64,000 nt of DNA from DP-36 sp036004365 (GTDB lineage: Bacteria; Desulfobacterota; Binatia; UBA9968), in NCBI GenBank assembly GCA_036004365.1, contig DASYRN010000021.1, positions 1 to 64,000 on the forward strand, in the 5' to 3' direction. This document shows, piece after piece, positions 16,900 through 25,169 of the stretch; within the stretch, counting starts at the first letter, position 1; each line of letters opens with the position of its first letter. The notes beneath the pieces are model-generated. The model did no database searches, was not told the DNA's origin, and saw only the letters and a program-made list of their open reading frames with translations. The translations under genes were made by a program, and so were the position numbers.

Positions 16900-17463
16900 T
16901 CACTTAGCGGGTTCTTCTATCTCAAGAGGCTTTCCTAGATGATGGCTGAGGCGTTGCCCTAAAGCCTGCAATCTGCCTCTTCCGCCCCTATCTACGAGAA
17001 CAGTCTCTCCATATTTAAGGATAAGGCGCAGGGAAGGAACGGGATATCTTGTCGCGGCTGAAGAGCCTGCCACAGCGAAGCCGCTGTAGATCTGATCGGT
17101 TCCGAGCTTCAAAGAAACCACTTCATCATAAGGCACGCGGATTTTGACGGTCCGAAAGATATTGCGCTTGCATAGCACGACTTGGCGGTCCTGATCACTG
17201 AGAGTAATGATTCTTTCTAAAGAGAGCAGGAAGAACGAGATGCCGAGAAGAATCAAGTTCATGATCGGGAAATACCATAGGGACCCGGCCGGACCTACAA
17301 AACCTCTCTGCCGGATCGCTTCCAGAATCGGGATTGAAAGAAAGAGCAAAGCGATCGCGATGCCGAGACAGAGATAAGCGGGGAAGCGCGCGCCGCGCCA
17401 GACTAAGGAGAGTCTGTCCGGATTTTCCTCAGCGATTCGAAACCCGAGCCGGCTCCCTATCAA
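16900..17463 (-). CDS. Membrane protein with PH-like domain, unknown function
   Basis: The 187-residue protein has two hydrophobic segments (about residues 28-48 and 65-82) followed by a cytoplasmic domain. That domain contains RIITLSDQDRQVVLCKRNIFRTVKIRVPYDEVVSLKL, an arrangement similar to bacterial PH-like DUF304 or photosystem assembly-type domains. I do not recognise a specific family. It is downstream of def and cofH on the same strand, about 50 bases after cofH ends, so it may be the last gene of that operon. Confidence 0.55.
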   Translation of the reverse strand: MIGSRLGFRIAEENPDRLSLVWRGARFPAYLCLGIAIALLFLSIPILEAIRQRGFVGPAGSLWYFPIMNLILLGISFFLLSLERIITLSDQDRQVVLCKRNIFRTVKIRVPYDEVVSLKLGTDQIYSGFAVAGSSAATRYPVPSLRLILKYGETVLVDRGGRGRLQALGQRLSHHLGKPLEIEEPAK

Positions 17464-17513
17464 CTCAAATTGAGACGGGTGTCCTTCCAGTGAATGACTC
17501 CTGCGAGTAGGCC

Positions 17514-18803
17514 TTAAGTATCTTTCCGTCCACGATAGAAGTCCCTAAAGCGGTAATCTTTCAACTTGATGAGCTGGTGATAAGAGCCAAATCTTTGCTC
17601 GGGATCTTCGACATTATCCAACAGATCGATGGGGTTCTCTTCGGATTCGAAGATCTTCAATCTGTTATAGGTTGTGGTCCGCTCAGCCGGGATGCGCCCC
17701 ATTTCGCGGATGAGTCGGCGAAACTGCGATGGCTGCATCAACTGGCCGTAGCCGGCGCCCGCCGCGGTTGAGATGCTCTCGTTCATAAGCGTTCCGCCGA
17801 AGTCGTTCGCTCCCGCCATAAGCGCGATCTGAGAGAGCTTCGGGCCCTCTTTGACCCAGGAGACCTGGATGTTTGGGATCCAGCGATTAAGCATCATGCG
17901 GGCCACCGCGTACATTTTCATCACTTCGGCTCCGGTAGCTCCCGAGCGCAGGCCGTCGATTCTTTTGCGGTAATAGAGCGGCGCTTCTTCAAAGACGAAG
18001 CTCAGCGGGACGAACTCAGTGATCCCGCCAGTGCGCTTTTGGATCTCTCGCAGAATGGCTAGGTGAGCTGCTTTGTGATGGGAATCTTCGATATGGCCGT
18101 ACATGATCGTCGATGTGGTCGGAATTCTAAGCGCGTGTGCGCTCTCGATGAGATCGATCCATTGGTGGGTGCTGATGCGTCCCGGAGAGATTTTGTTTCT
18201 CACTTCGTCGTCGAGGATTTCGGCAGAAGTTCCTGGCAGGCTTCCAACTCCTGCCGCTTTGAGGGCTGAAAGGTAATCCTTAACGCTGCACCCGGCCAGA
18301 GTGGACCCGTACAACACCTCCTCGGGAGAAAACCCATGAATGTGGAGATCGGGCAGGGCTTTCTTGAGTGATTCACAAAGTTTAACGTAATGCCAGCCAT
18401 CGATACCGGGAGCAAGGCCGGCTTGCACACAGACCTCCGTGGCTCCCAAATCGTAAGCTTCGTGTGCGCGCCGCAGGATCTCTTCCAAGGGAAGGAAGTA
18501 GCCTTCGCCGGCTAGATGGCCGCGGCTGAAAGCGCAAAAACCGCACGCCTTGACGCAAACGTTGGTGAAATTGATGTTGCGATTCACCACATAGGTCACG
18601 ACGTCGCCTACGGCCTTCTTCCGCAGATGGTCCGCCACGGCGGTGATAACCAGAAGATCCGTCCCCGATGCCTCGAAAAGCCGAGTACCTTCATCGATGG
18701 TGAGTTCTTCTTCAGCGAGGGTTCGATCCAGGATCGTGCCAATCGAGGGAGTAACCTCGGAAAGAAGCCGGTCGAGCGACGTTTCGAGATGAGAGAGGGT
18801 CAT
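17514..18803 (-). CDS. cofH: Radical SAM FO synthase subunit CofH
   Basis: The 429-residue protein carries a radical SAM cluster C83-x3-C87-x2-C90 within NRNINFTNVCVKACGFCAFSR. That wording is characteristic of CofH (5-amino-6-(D-ribitylamino)uracil-tyrosine 4-hydroxyphenyl transferase), which makes the F420 precursor with CofG. The close paralogues MqnC and MqnE have different flanks. Further family motifs are EVCVQAGLAPGIDGWHYVKLCESLK, TIMYGHIEDSHHKAAHL, SWVKEGPKLSQIALMAGANDFGGTLMNESIS and AGAGYGQLM. CofG is not in the window. It sits 15 bases downstream of def. A functional F420 pathway is an inference that needs CofG, CofC, CofD and CofE elsewhere. Confidence 0.88.
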   Translation of the reverse strand: MTLSHLETSLDRLLSEVTPSIGTILDRTLAEEELTIDEGTRLFEASGTDLLVITAVADHLRKKAVGDVVTYVVNRNINFTNVCVKACGFCAFSRGHLAGEGYFLPLEEILRRAHEAYDLGATEVCVQAGLAPGIDGWHYVKLCESLKKALPDLHIHGFSPEEVLYGSTLAGCSVKDYLSALKAAGVGSLPGTSAEILDDEVRNKISPGRISTHQWIDLIESAHALRIPTTSTIMYGHIEDSHHKAAHLAILREIQKRTGGITEFVPLSFVFEEAPLYYRKRIDGLRSGATGAEVMKMYAVARMMLNRWIPNIQVSWVKEGPKLSQIALMAGANDFGGTLMNESISTAAGAGYGQLMQPSQFRRLIREMGRIPAERTTTYNRLKIFESEENPIDLLDNVEDPEQRFGSYHQLIKLKDYRFRDFYRGRKDT

Positions 18804-18818
18804 GGCGAAATAGATCTT

Positions 18819-19352
18819 CTATTTATCCGTCCCATAGCGTGCAAACTCCTGAAGGTAGGTGAGGCTGGATAACCCTTGCATTCGGTCGAGAAAAACTTTG
18901 CCATTGAGATGGTCCCATTCGTGCTGGATAACGCGGGCGTGAAAATCCGACGCGATAAAGTCTAATTCCTTTCCATTGCGGTCCAAAGCTTTCACCCGGA
19001 TACTCTTGTAGCGCGGGACTTTTCCTCTGAGCTTCGGAATGCTCAAGCATCCCTCCCAATCTTCATCGTTTTCCTCGGAGAGCGGGACAATGCTCGGATT
19101 GATCAGGACTGAAAGGGCCACGGGGGGTTTTTTCGGGTAGCGCGGATTGTCCTCGACTTCCAGGACGGCAATTTGTTTGGGCTCGTGAACCTGGACAGCC
19201 GCCAGTCCGACGCCGTCGTATTCCTTCATGGTCTGAATCATTTCATCGATAAATCGTTGGATCTCCGGCGAGCCAATCTGATCCGGACGCAACGTCTCGG
19301 CGCCCTGGCGAAGAACGGGATTTCCGAGCCGCGCGACCTTAAGTATGGACAT
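18819..19352 (-). CDS. def: Peptide deformylase
   Basis: This 177-residue metalloenzyme removes the formyl group from nascent proteins. All three motifs are intact: GVGLAAVQ (47-54), EGCLS (100-104) and HEWDHL (144-149), giving the metal ligands Cys102, His144 and His148. Length and motif spacing are those of ordinary type 1 deformylases. It is the first gene of a minus-strand unit with cofH and diverges from the Rrf2 regulator, with about 80 bases between the start codon and the regulator's promoter. Confidence 0.95.
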   Translation of the reverse strand: MSILKVARLGNPVLRQGAETLRPDQIGSPEIQRFIDEMIQTMKEYDGVGLAAVQVHEPKQIAVLEVEDNPRYPKKPPVALSVLINPSIVPLSEENDEDWEGCLSIPKLRGKVPRYKSIRVKALDRNGKELDFIASDFHARVIQHEWDHLNGKVFLDRMQGLSSLTYLQEFARYGTDK

Positions 19353-19432
19353 CGTTTTTTCTTAGCATAGGCAAAGGGCCGGGAAAAGGGGCGAGGAGAG
19401 GAAAAGGCGCGCGTGAAATTCCACGCGCCACC

Positions 19433-19462
19433 TTGACATGGTAGACCTAAGAGGTCTATATT
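19433..19462 (+). promoter_or_regulatory. suf operon promoter with Rrf2-type palindromic operator
   Basis: TTGACA (19433-19438) and TATATT (19457-19462) are separated by 18 bases. A perfect inverted repeat, TAGACCT-AAG-AGGTCTA (19442-19458), fills the spacer and overlaps the -10 box. Autoregulation by the Rrf2 protein encoded just downstream is the natural reading. Transcription would start near 19469, which favours the ATG at 19510 for the regulator. Confidence 0.7.
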
Positions 19463-19509
19463 CAAAGAGGATGGGGAAGATGAGAAGCAAGAGGGAGAGA
19501 AGCTCCTTG

Positions 19510-19947
19510 ATGAATGTGGGCCGCCGCGTCGATTATGCGGTGCGCGCGTTATCCTACCTGGCCGGCCAGCCCGAAGGAAGAATCGTGAGTAGGGTGGACA
19601 TCGAGAAAAAACAGGATATCCCGTCGTACTATCTTTCCAAGATCATGAAAGACCTCGTTGCTGGAGGGTTGGTCCAGTCCCATGTGGGATCGAAGGGCGG
19701 ATTCAGTCTGGCGCGGCCTGCTGAGAAAATCAGCGTCAAGGAAGTTTATGAAACCGTCGAGCGTCCGATAGTTCTTATGGAGTGCCTTCAAACAGGGGAG
19801 AGTTATTGCTCATTCTGCTCGGTGTGCACCCAAAGATCCATTTGGGAGGTCGCGCAGCGACTCCTGGCAAACTATCTTGCGGGGGTTTCCATCGGTGATA
19901 TTGCGATGGGAAGAGGATTGACAGAGCAATTGAGCAGCCATAATTAA
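19510..19947 (+). CDS. Rrf2-family transcriptional regulator of the suf operon
   Basis: The 145-residue protein has an N-terminal winged helix (VDYAVRALSYLAGQPEGRIVSR ... SYYLSKIMKDLVAGGLVQSHVGSKGGFSLAR), the standard Rrf2/IscR layout. A cluster of Cys at 92, 100, 103 and 106 replaces the IscR C-x5-C-x5-C spacing, so it probably binds an Fe-S cluster with a different geometry. By analogy with IscR/SufR it should sense cluster status and repress from the palindrome at 19442-19458. The frame is open upstream to 19438, but the promoter overlaps that part; ATG 19510 has GAGGGAG at 12 bases. It is the first gene of the suf operon. Confidence 0.88.
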   Translation: MNVGRRVDYAVRALSYLAGQPEGRIVSRVDIEKKQDIPSYYLSKIMKDLVAGGLVQSHVGSKGGFSLARPAEKISVKEVYETVERPIVLMECLQTGESYCSFCSVCTQRSIWEVAQRLLANYLAGVSIGDIAMGRGLTEQLSSHN

Positions 19948-19967
19948 ACGAGACTAGGGGAATAGGG

Positions 19968-20732
19968 ATGTTGACCATTAAGAATCTCCATGCGAGCGCA
20001 GGTGGCCACGAGATCTTGCGCGGGATCAATCTCGCGGTCCATGCCGGTGAAGTCCATGCCATCATGGGTCCGAATGGTTCGGGGAAAAGCACGTTGGCCC
20101 ATGTTCTTTCCGGCCGGGAATCGTACGAGGTCACGGCCGGTGAAGTTCTCTATGAGGGAAAGAATTTGTTGGAGATGACTCCGGAAGAGCGCGCCCGGGA
20201 GGGAATTTTTCTTGCCTTTCAGTATCCGGTGGAAATACCCGGAGTGAATGTGACGTATTTTCTCAAGGCTGCGCTGAACGCGGTGCGAAAGCACAGGGGC
20301 CTTTACGAGTTGGACGCCATGGATTTTCTTGGGCTCGTCAAGGAGAAGATGGCGCTTGTGGAGATGGACCAGAGCCTTTTGAATCGTCCGATCAATGAAG
20401 GGTTTTCCGGCGGCGAGAAGAAACGCAATGAGATCTTCCAGATGGCCGTCCTGGACCCGAAGCTGGCGATCCTGGACGAGACCGACTCGGGTCTGGATAT
20501 CGATGCCTTGAAGACCGTGGCCCATGGCGTCAATTCGCTCCGCGGCAAAGAGCGGGCGATGATCGTGATCACCCATTACCAGAGACTGCTGGATTACATT
20601 GTTCCCGATTATGTGCACGTTCTCTTTGATGGTCGCATCGTAAGGTCGGGCGGCAAGGAGCTAGCCCAAGAGCTGGAGCGGAAAGGTTACGGCTGGATCG
20701 AAGAGCAGGTAGAGAGCCGCTCAGTTTCGTAG
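19968..20732 (+). CDS. sufC: SUF Fe-S assembly ATPase SufC
   Basis: The 254-residue ABC-type ATPase has Walker A GPNGSGKST (34-42), a signature FSGGEKKRNE and Walker B LAILDETDSGLD. The GEKKR-x(E) signature and FQYPVEIPGV are specific for SufC, the soluble ATPase that works with SufB and SufD to build Fe-S clusters. It begins 20 bases after the regulator ends, exactly where sufB would normally be found. No sufB is seen anywhere in the window. Confidence 0.95.
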   Translation: MLTIKNLHASAGGHEILRGINLAVHAGEVHAIMGPNGSGKSTLAHVLSGRESYEVTAGEVLYEGKNLLEMTPEERAREGIFLAFQYPVEIPGVNVTYFLKAALNAVRKHRGLYELDAMDFLGLVKEKMALVEMDQSLLNRPINEGFSGGEKKRNEIFQMAVLDPKLAILDETDSGLDIDALKTVAHGVNSLRGKERAMIVITHYQRLLDYIVPDYVHVLFDGRIVRSGGKELAQELERKGYGWIEEQVESRSVS

Positions 20733-20744
20733 CATCTCGAAGAA

Positions 20745-22085
20745 ATGTCAGGCATGACGGAACTAGAACAAGCTAAAGAGCGCTACCGCGCCGATTTCGA
20801 ACGGTTCGAGAGGGAGGCGGCCGGAAACGGTGGGTCGTGGACCTATCCGCTTCGAAAAGCCGCCATCGCCCATTTCGCCGAAGTAGGCTTTCCCACGGTA
20901 AGAGATGAGGATTGGAAGTATACGAGCGTTGCGCCGATCGCCAAAGTTCGTTTTGGACGTGCCCCTAGGCCGTCGGATGGTGTGCCGCTTTCGGCGCTAA
21001 AGCGGTTCGACTCCGAAGAGTTGGCGAAGAATCGGCTCGTCTTCGTGAACGGCTATTTCTCGGAGCGACTTTCGTCGCTCCATTCGATTCCTGAAGGGGC
21101 TCGGGCGGGCAGCCTTTCGACAGCCCTGATTGACCTCCCTGGGGCGGTGGAACCTTATCTCGCGCGCCACGCGAGCTATCAGGATCACGCTTTTGTCGCC
21201 CTGAATACTGCCTTCATGGCAGACGGTGCGTTCGTCTATATTCCGAAGAGGCGGGTGGTCGAAGATCCGATCCACTTGCTTTTCTTCTCGACTTCTGGGG
21301 AAGGACCGTCGGTATCGTATCCGAGAAATGTAATCGTCGTCGATAGCGATAGCGATGTGAAAATCATCGAGAGCTATTTCGGGGTCGGAAACGAGCTGTA
21401 TTTGACCAACGGAGTTACCGAGGTGGTTGCAGGAGAGAACGCTATCGTCGACCATTGCAGGCTGGTGCGGGAGAGCGAAAAGGCCTTTCACATCGCGACG
21501 CTTCAGGTCCATCTCGATCGGAACAGCAATTTCACGTCCCGCTCTATCACATTGGCGGGAGCACTCGTGCGGAACGATGTCAATGTCCTGCTGGATGGAG
21601 AAGGGATCGAGTGTGTGCTTGATGGTCTCTACCTCGGTAGCGGGGAGCAGCACATCGATAACCACACAAAGATCGAACACCTCAAACCTCACGGCATGAG
21701 CCGCGAGCTCTACAAGGGCATTCTTGACGGAAAGGCACGCGCGGTTTTTAATGGTAAAATAGTTGTTCACAAGGACGCTCAGAAAACCGACGCCAAGCAG
21801 ACGAATAAGAACTTGCTTCTCTCCGAGGCGGCCTCGGTTGACACCAAGCCGCAGCTTGAGATTTTCAACAATGACGTGAAATGCAGCCATGGATCTACGA
21901 TAGGCCGTCTGGAGGAGGACGCGATCTTTTATCTCCGCTCGCGCGGGATCGACTTAGAAGGCGCCCGCGACTTATTGACCTACGCTTTTGCAAGCGAGGT
22001 GATTCAGCGGATTAAAGTTGACTCGGTTCGAACCGGCGTCGACGACTTCGTGATGAAGGGCCTGAAAAGGCCGTTGTCGTCATAA
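20745..22085 (+). CDS. sufD: SUF Fe-S assembly scaffold partner SufD
   Basis: The 446-residue protein is a SufBD-fold beta-helix protein. It has NRLVFVNGYFSERLSSL in the first half and FNNDVKCSHGSTIGRLEEDAIFYLRSRGID near the C-terminus, which is the SufD signature (SufB carries different C-terminal residues and an extra Cys used for sulfur transfer). It begins 12 bases after sufC. I call it SufD, not SufB, from the N-terminal layout (RYRADFERFEREAA ... RDEDWKYTSVAPIA), which contains the WRxT/WKYT segment of SufD. No SufB partner is adjacent. Confidence 0.9.
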   Translation: MSGMTELEQAKERYRADFERFEREAAGNGGSWTYPLRKAAIAHFAEVGFPTVRDEDWKYTSVAPIAKVRFGRAPRPSDGVPLSALKRFDSEELAKNRLVFVNGYFSERLSSLHSIPEGARAGSLSTALIDLPGAVEPYLARHASYQDHAFVALNTAFMADGAFVYIPKRRVVEDPIHLLFFSTSGEGPSVSYPRNVIVVDSDSDVKIIESYFGVGNELYLTNGVTEVVAGENAIVDHCRLVRESEKAFHIATLQVHLDRNSNFTSRSITLAGALVRNDVNVLLDGEGIECVLDGLYLGSGEQHIDNHTKIEHLKPHGMSRELYKGILDGKARAVFNGKIVVHKDAQKTDAKQTNKNLLLSEAASVDTKPQLEIFNNDVKCSHGSTIGRLEEDAIFYLRSRGIDLEGARDLLTYAFASEVIQRIKVDSVRTGVDDFVMKGLKRPLSS

Positions 22086-22094
22086 GGAAACCGT

Positions 22095-23357
22095 ATGAAA
22101 GCGGCTCAGGAAATCGCGGCTCAGAAAAAAAACCGGCCTCTTTTCGATGTGGAGAGGCTCCGGGCCGACTTTCCCATCTTGAGACAACGGGTCCACGGCA
22201 AGCCTCTCGTTTATCTGGACAACGCGGCAACTACGCAGAAACCCCAAGCCGTCCTCGATGCCGTGAATCGATATTACACGACGGAAAATTCAAATGTGCA
22301 TCGAGGGATTCATTTTTTGAGCGAGCAGGCAACGGCCGACTATGAAGAGGCGCGGTCCAAAGTCAGGCATTTTATCAATGCCTCGAACGAGCGCGAAATC
22401 ATCTTCGTTCGCGGGACGACCGAGGGCATCAATCTGGTCGCGCAAAGCTACGGCCGGTCTTTTCTCAAGAAAGGCGACCAGATCATTATCTCGGCAATCG
22501 AACATCACTCCAACATCGTTCCCTGGCAGATCCTGTGCGAGCAGGTCGGGGCCGTGCTCCGCGTTATCCCGATCAACCACGATGGCGAGTTAGTGCTGGA
22601 AGAGTACAAGCGCCTGCTCAATGAAAGAACGAAGTTTGTTTCGGTGGGGCATGTATCGAACGCGCTCGGCACTGTCAATCCGGTGAAGGAGATCGTTGCC
22701 TTGGCGCACCGTCACGGCGCTCCCGTCTTGATCGATGGAGCACAAGCTGTGCCTCACATGAAAGTGGACGTCCAGGATCTCGATTGTGATTTTTACGCAT
22801 TCTCAGGACACAAGTTGTTTGCTCCTACCGGCATCGGCGTGCTCTATGGCAAGTCGAATCGGCTCGAGGCGATGCCGCCCTATCAGGGCGGCGGGGATAT
22901 GATCAGTTTGGTGACCTTCGAAAAAACGCACTATAATGTCTTGCCCTACAAGTTTGAGGCGGGAACCCCGCACGTTGAGGGCGTGGTCGGATTGGGCGCA
23001 GCTATCGACTATATCGAAAACATAGGCCTGGATGCCGTATCTGCGCATGAGCAGAAGTTGCTCGCCTATGCGACCCAGGCGCTCGCAGAGATCAGGGGCT
23101 TGAGAATTATCGGTACTGCAAAAGAAAAGGCCGGCGTGGTATCCTTTGTCCTTGAAGGGATTCACGCCCACGATGTCGGCACCGTGCTGGACCGGGAAGG
23201 AATCGCCATTCGGGCGGGCCATCACTGTGCCATGCCGGTGATGCAGCGGTTTGGCGTGCCGGCGACCGCCAGGGCGTCGTTCGCTTTATATAATAAGAGT
23301 GAAGAAATCGATTTTCTAGTTAAAGGCGTGCATAAGGTGATGGAGGTCCTCGGTTAG
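22095..23357 (+). CDS. sufS: Cysteine desulfurase SufS
   Basis: This 420-residue PLP enzyme releases sulfur from L-cysteine for cluster assembly. It has DNAATTQKP near the start, ISAIEHHSNIVPWQ, the PLP lysine in AFSGHKLFAPTGIGVLYG and the persulfide cysteine in RAGHHCAMPVMQRF. Together with the short C-terminal active loop this identifies a group II (SufS) enzyme. The ATG at 22095 follows AAGGAAACCGT and the stop overlaps the GTG start of sufU. Confidence 0.95.
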   Translation: MKAAQEIAAQKKNRPLFDVERLRADFPILRQRVHGKPLVYLDNAATTQKPQAVLDAVNRYYTTENSNVHRGIHFLSEQATADYEEARSKVRHFINASNEREIIFVRGTTEGINLVAQSYGRSFLKKGDQIIISAIEHHSNIVPWQILCEQVGAVLRVIPINHDGELVLEEYKRLLNERTKFVSVGHVSNALGTVNPVKEIVALAHRHGAPVLIDGAQAVPHMKVDVQDLDCDFYAFSGHKLFAPTGIGVLYGKSNRLEAMPPYQGGGDMISLVTFEKTHYNVLPYKFEAGTPHVEGVVGLGAAIDYIENIGLDAVSAHEQKLLAYATQALAEIRGLRIIGTAKEKAGVVSFVLEGIHAHDVGTVLDREGIAIRAGHHCAMPVMQRFGVPATARASFALYNKSEEIDFLVKGVHKVMEVLG

Positions 23358-23806
23358 TGTCGGAGCTCGGAGAACTATATCAAGAGGTCATCCTGGACCA
23401 TAACAAGAGCCCGCGAAACTTTCGCCGGATCGAGGATGCCAATCGGACGGCGCGAGGCAACAATCCATTATGCGGCGACCAGCTCACTCTGTACGTCAAG
23501 CTCGAGAACGACGTCATTAAGGAAATTGGCTTTCAGGGCTCGGGCTGCGCCATCTCCAAGGCCTCCGCTTCGTTAATGACGACCAGCGTAGAAGGCAAAA
23601 CTCCGGCGGAAGCAGAAGCTCTCTTTGAGAAGGTTCATAAGATGCTGACTGGGGAAGTGGATCCCAAAGCGAGCCAGAACGAGCTGGGGAAGCTCTCGGT
23701 GCTCGGGGGAGTTTGTAATTTTCCAGTCCGGGTCAAGTGTGCCAGCTTGTCGTGGCACACGCTTCGCGCCGCGTTGAAGGGGGAGGGGGAAACGTCGACG
23801 GAGTGA
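23357..23806 (+). CDS. sufU: SufU-type zinc-dependent sulfur acceptor
   Basis: The 149-residue protein keeps Cys39-x-Asp41, Cys64 and Cys128, matching the zinc-binding residues known from Bacillus SufU. It also has the SufU-specific insertion (SVEGKTPAEAEALFEKVHKMLTGEV) absent from IscU. Its job is to accept the persulfide from SufS. The GTG start shares its G with the sufS TAG, so translation is coupled. Immediate adjacency to sufS fits the pairwise SufS-SufU transfer model. Confidence 0.9.
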   Translation: MSELGELYQEVILDHNKSPRNFRRIEDANRTARGNNPLCGDQLTLYVKLENDVIKEIGFQGSGCAISKASASLMTTSVEGKTPAEAEALFEKVHKMLTGEVDPKASQNELGKLSVLGGVCNFPVRVKCASLSWHTLRAALKGEGETSTE

Positions 23807-23844
23807 AGCGCTGAGAAAGCGCCTCAGAATAGAGAGAAAAGACT

Positions 23845-24402
23845 ATGAGAAGCGATGAACCGATTGAGCTTCGCCACGACTGCGAGGCCGTTCTAATTCC
23901 GAGCGGCGAGAAGTGCCGCCTTGCCGCCGGTAGCAAGGTATGGATCACACAGTCGCTTGGTGGTAATTACACTGTAATGACAGACCGGGGGTCTATGGTG
24001 CGGATCGCGGAGAAGGATAGCGATGCGCTTGGGGTGGAGACGGTCTTGATGGCCGGGGACGCAACGGCTACCCTGGCAAAGGGACGGGCCGACGTCGAGA
24101 AGCTGGTGTGGGAGCAGCTCAAGGGCTGTTTTGACCCGGAGATCCCGGTCAACATTGTCGACCTTGGATTGGTTTACCATTGCCGGGCGACTTCTTCGTC
24201 CGGAGGTGGAGATAGAGTTGAGATCCAGTTCACCTTAACCGCCCCCGGGTGTGGAATGGGGCAGTTGCTTAAGGAAGACATTCGGAGGAAGGTTCTCCTC
24301 GTGCCTGGAGTTAAGGACGTAGACGTTCAATTGGTTTGGGATCCTCCCTGGAACCAGAGTATGATGTCGGATCAGGCGCGAGTTAGGCTTGGGATGGTAT
24401 GA
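23845..24402 (+). CDS. sufT: SUF-associated protein SufT (DUF59 with N-terminal extension)
   Basis: The 185-residue protein has a C-terminal MIP18/DUF59 domain (about residues 85-180) with CFDPEIPVNIVDLGLVY and TAPGCGMGQLLKEDIRRKV. An extra N-terminal domain (about residues 10-75) precedes it, which is the SufT arrangement. SufT proteins help Fe-S maturation under high demand. The next gene repeats the DUF59 core, so the two look like products of an old duplication. The stop overlaps the next start. Confidence 0.85.
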   Translation: MRSDEPIELRHDCEAVLIPSGEKCRLAAGSKVWITQSLGGNYTVMTDRGSMVRIAEKDSDALGVETVLMAGDATATLAKGRADVEKLVWEQLKGCFDPEIPVNIVDLGLVYHCRATSSSGGGDRVEIQFTLTAPGCGMGQLLKEDIRRKVLLVPGVKDVDVQLVWDPPWNQSMMSDQARVRLGMV

Positions 24403-24719
24403 CAACAATGAATCCGGTTGTTCTCGAAGCAGAGGTGGTCGAGGCAGTACGGAGCTGTTTTGACCCGGAGATTCCGGTTAATATCTACGAACTCGGCCTC
24501 ATCTATGATCTCAAGGTCGATGAGTCAGGAAAAGTCGCGATCCAAATGACCCTCACCTCGCCGGCTTGTCCAGCAGCGCAATCTTTGCCCGGCGAAGTCC
24601 GCAGCAAAGTCCAAGCGGTTCCTGGTGTCCGTGAGGTTCAGGTCGATGTCGTGTGGGAGCCGCCGTGGGATCCGAGCAAAATGTCCGAAGCGGCCAAGCT
24701 ACAACTCGGCTTCTTATAA
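24399..24719 (+). CDS. SUF system DUF59/MIP18-family protein
   Basis: The 106-residue protein is essentially one DUF59 domain: CFDPEIPVNIYELGLIYDL and TSPACPAAQSLPGEVRSKV, ending with DVVWEPPWDPSKMSEAAKLQLGFL. The conserved Cys in the SPAC turn is present. Such proteins accompany suf operons and are Fe-S carriers or maturation factors. It overlaps the SufT stop by four bases (ATGA). Confidence 0.88.
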   Translation: MTTMNPVVLEAEVVEAVRSCFDPEIPVNIYELGLIYDLKVDESGKVAIQMTLTSPACPAAQSLPGEVRSKVQAVPGVREVQVDVVWEPPWDPSKMSEAAKLQLGFL

Positions 24720-24731
24720 CCCCAAGGCATC

Positions 24732-25169
24732 ATGCCGACACTCTACGAAGAGCTCGGCGGCGAGGCTAAGCTCCGTCAAATCATAGACGCTTTCATCGAT
24801 CGTGTCTTTGAAGACAGGATGATCGGCTTTTTTTTCCGCAGCGCGAATAAAGGACGGATCAAAGAGCTGGAATTTCAGCTCGCCGCGCAGCATCTCGGAG
24901 CGGGCATCGAGTATCAAGGAAGGCCGCTGGACGAGGTTCATGCCAAGCATCCCATCATGGGCGGACAATTTGCCCGGAGGCTCCAGATTCTCAGGGAGAC
25001 GCTGGAATCGTTTGGTGTGCCGCCGCACATTCGGGACGCCTGGATCGAGCATACAGAGAGTTTGCGGCCTCTTATCACGAAGGACAGCGCCTCGGATTGC
25101 GATCCTCTTCTTGCCCGAGAAAAGGCTGGGAGACCTTCCAAGGAAGCTGGAAGGAGCGGGAGCGAGTGA
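24732..25169 (+). CDS. Truncated haemoglobin-like globin
   Basis: The 145-residue protein begins MPTLYEELGGEAKLRQIIDAFIDRVFEDRMIGFFF, the usual helix A-B-C start of truncated globins, and has LEFQLAAQHLGAG and a proximal-His region around HAKHPIMGGQFARRLQILRETL. A charged tail after about residue 118 (DSASDCDPLLAREKAGRPSKEAG) is extra. Haem binding is expected; a role in NO or oxygen handling near the Fe-S operon is plausible but inferred. Its TGA overlaps the GTG of metF. Confidence 0.78.
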   Translation: MPTLYEELGGEAKLRQIIDAFIDRVFEDRMIGFFFRSANKGRIKELEFQLAAQHLGAGIEYQGRPLDEVHAKHPIMGGQFARRLQILRETLESFGVPPHIRDAWIEHTESLRPLITKDSASDCDPLLAREKAGRPSKEAGRSGSE

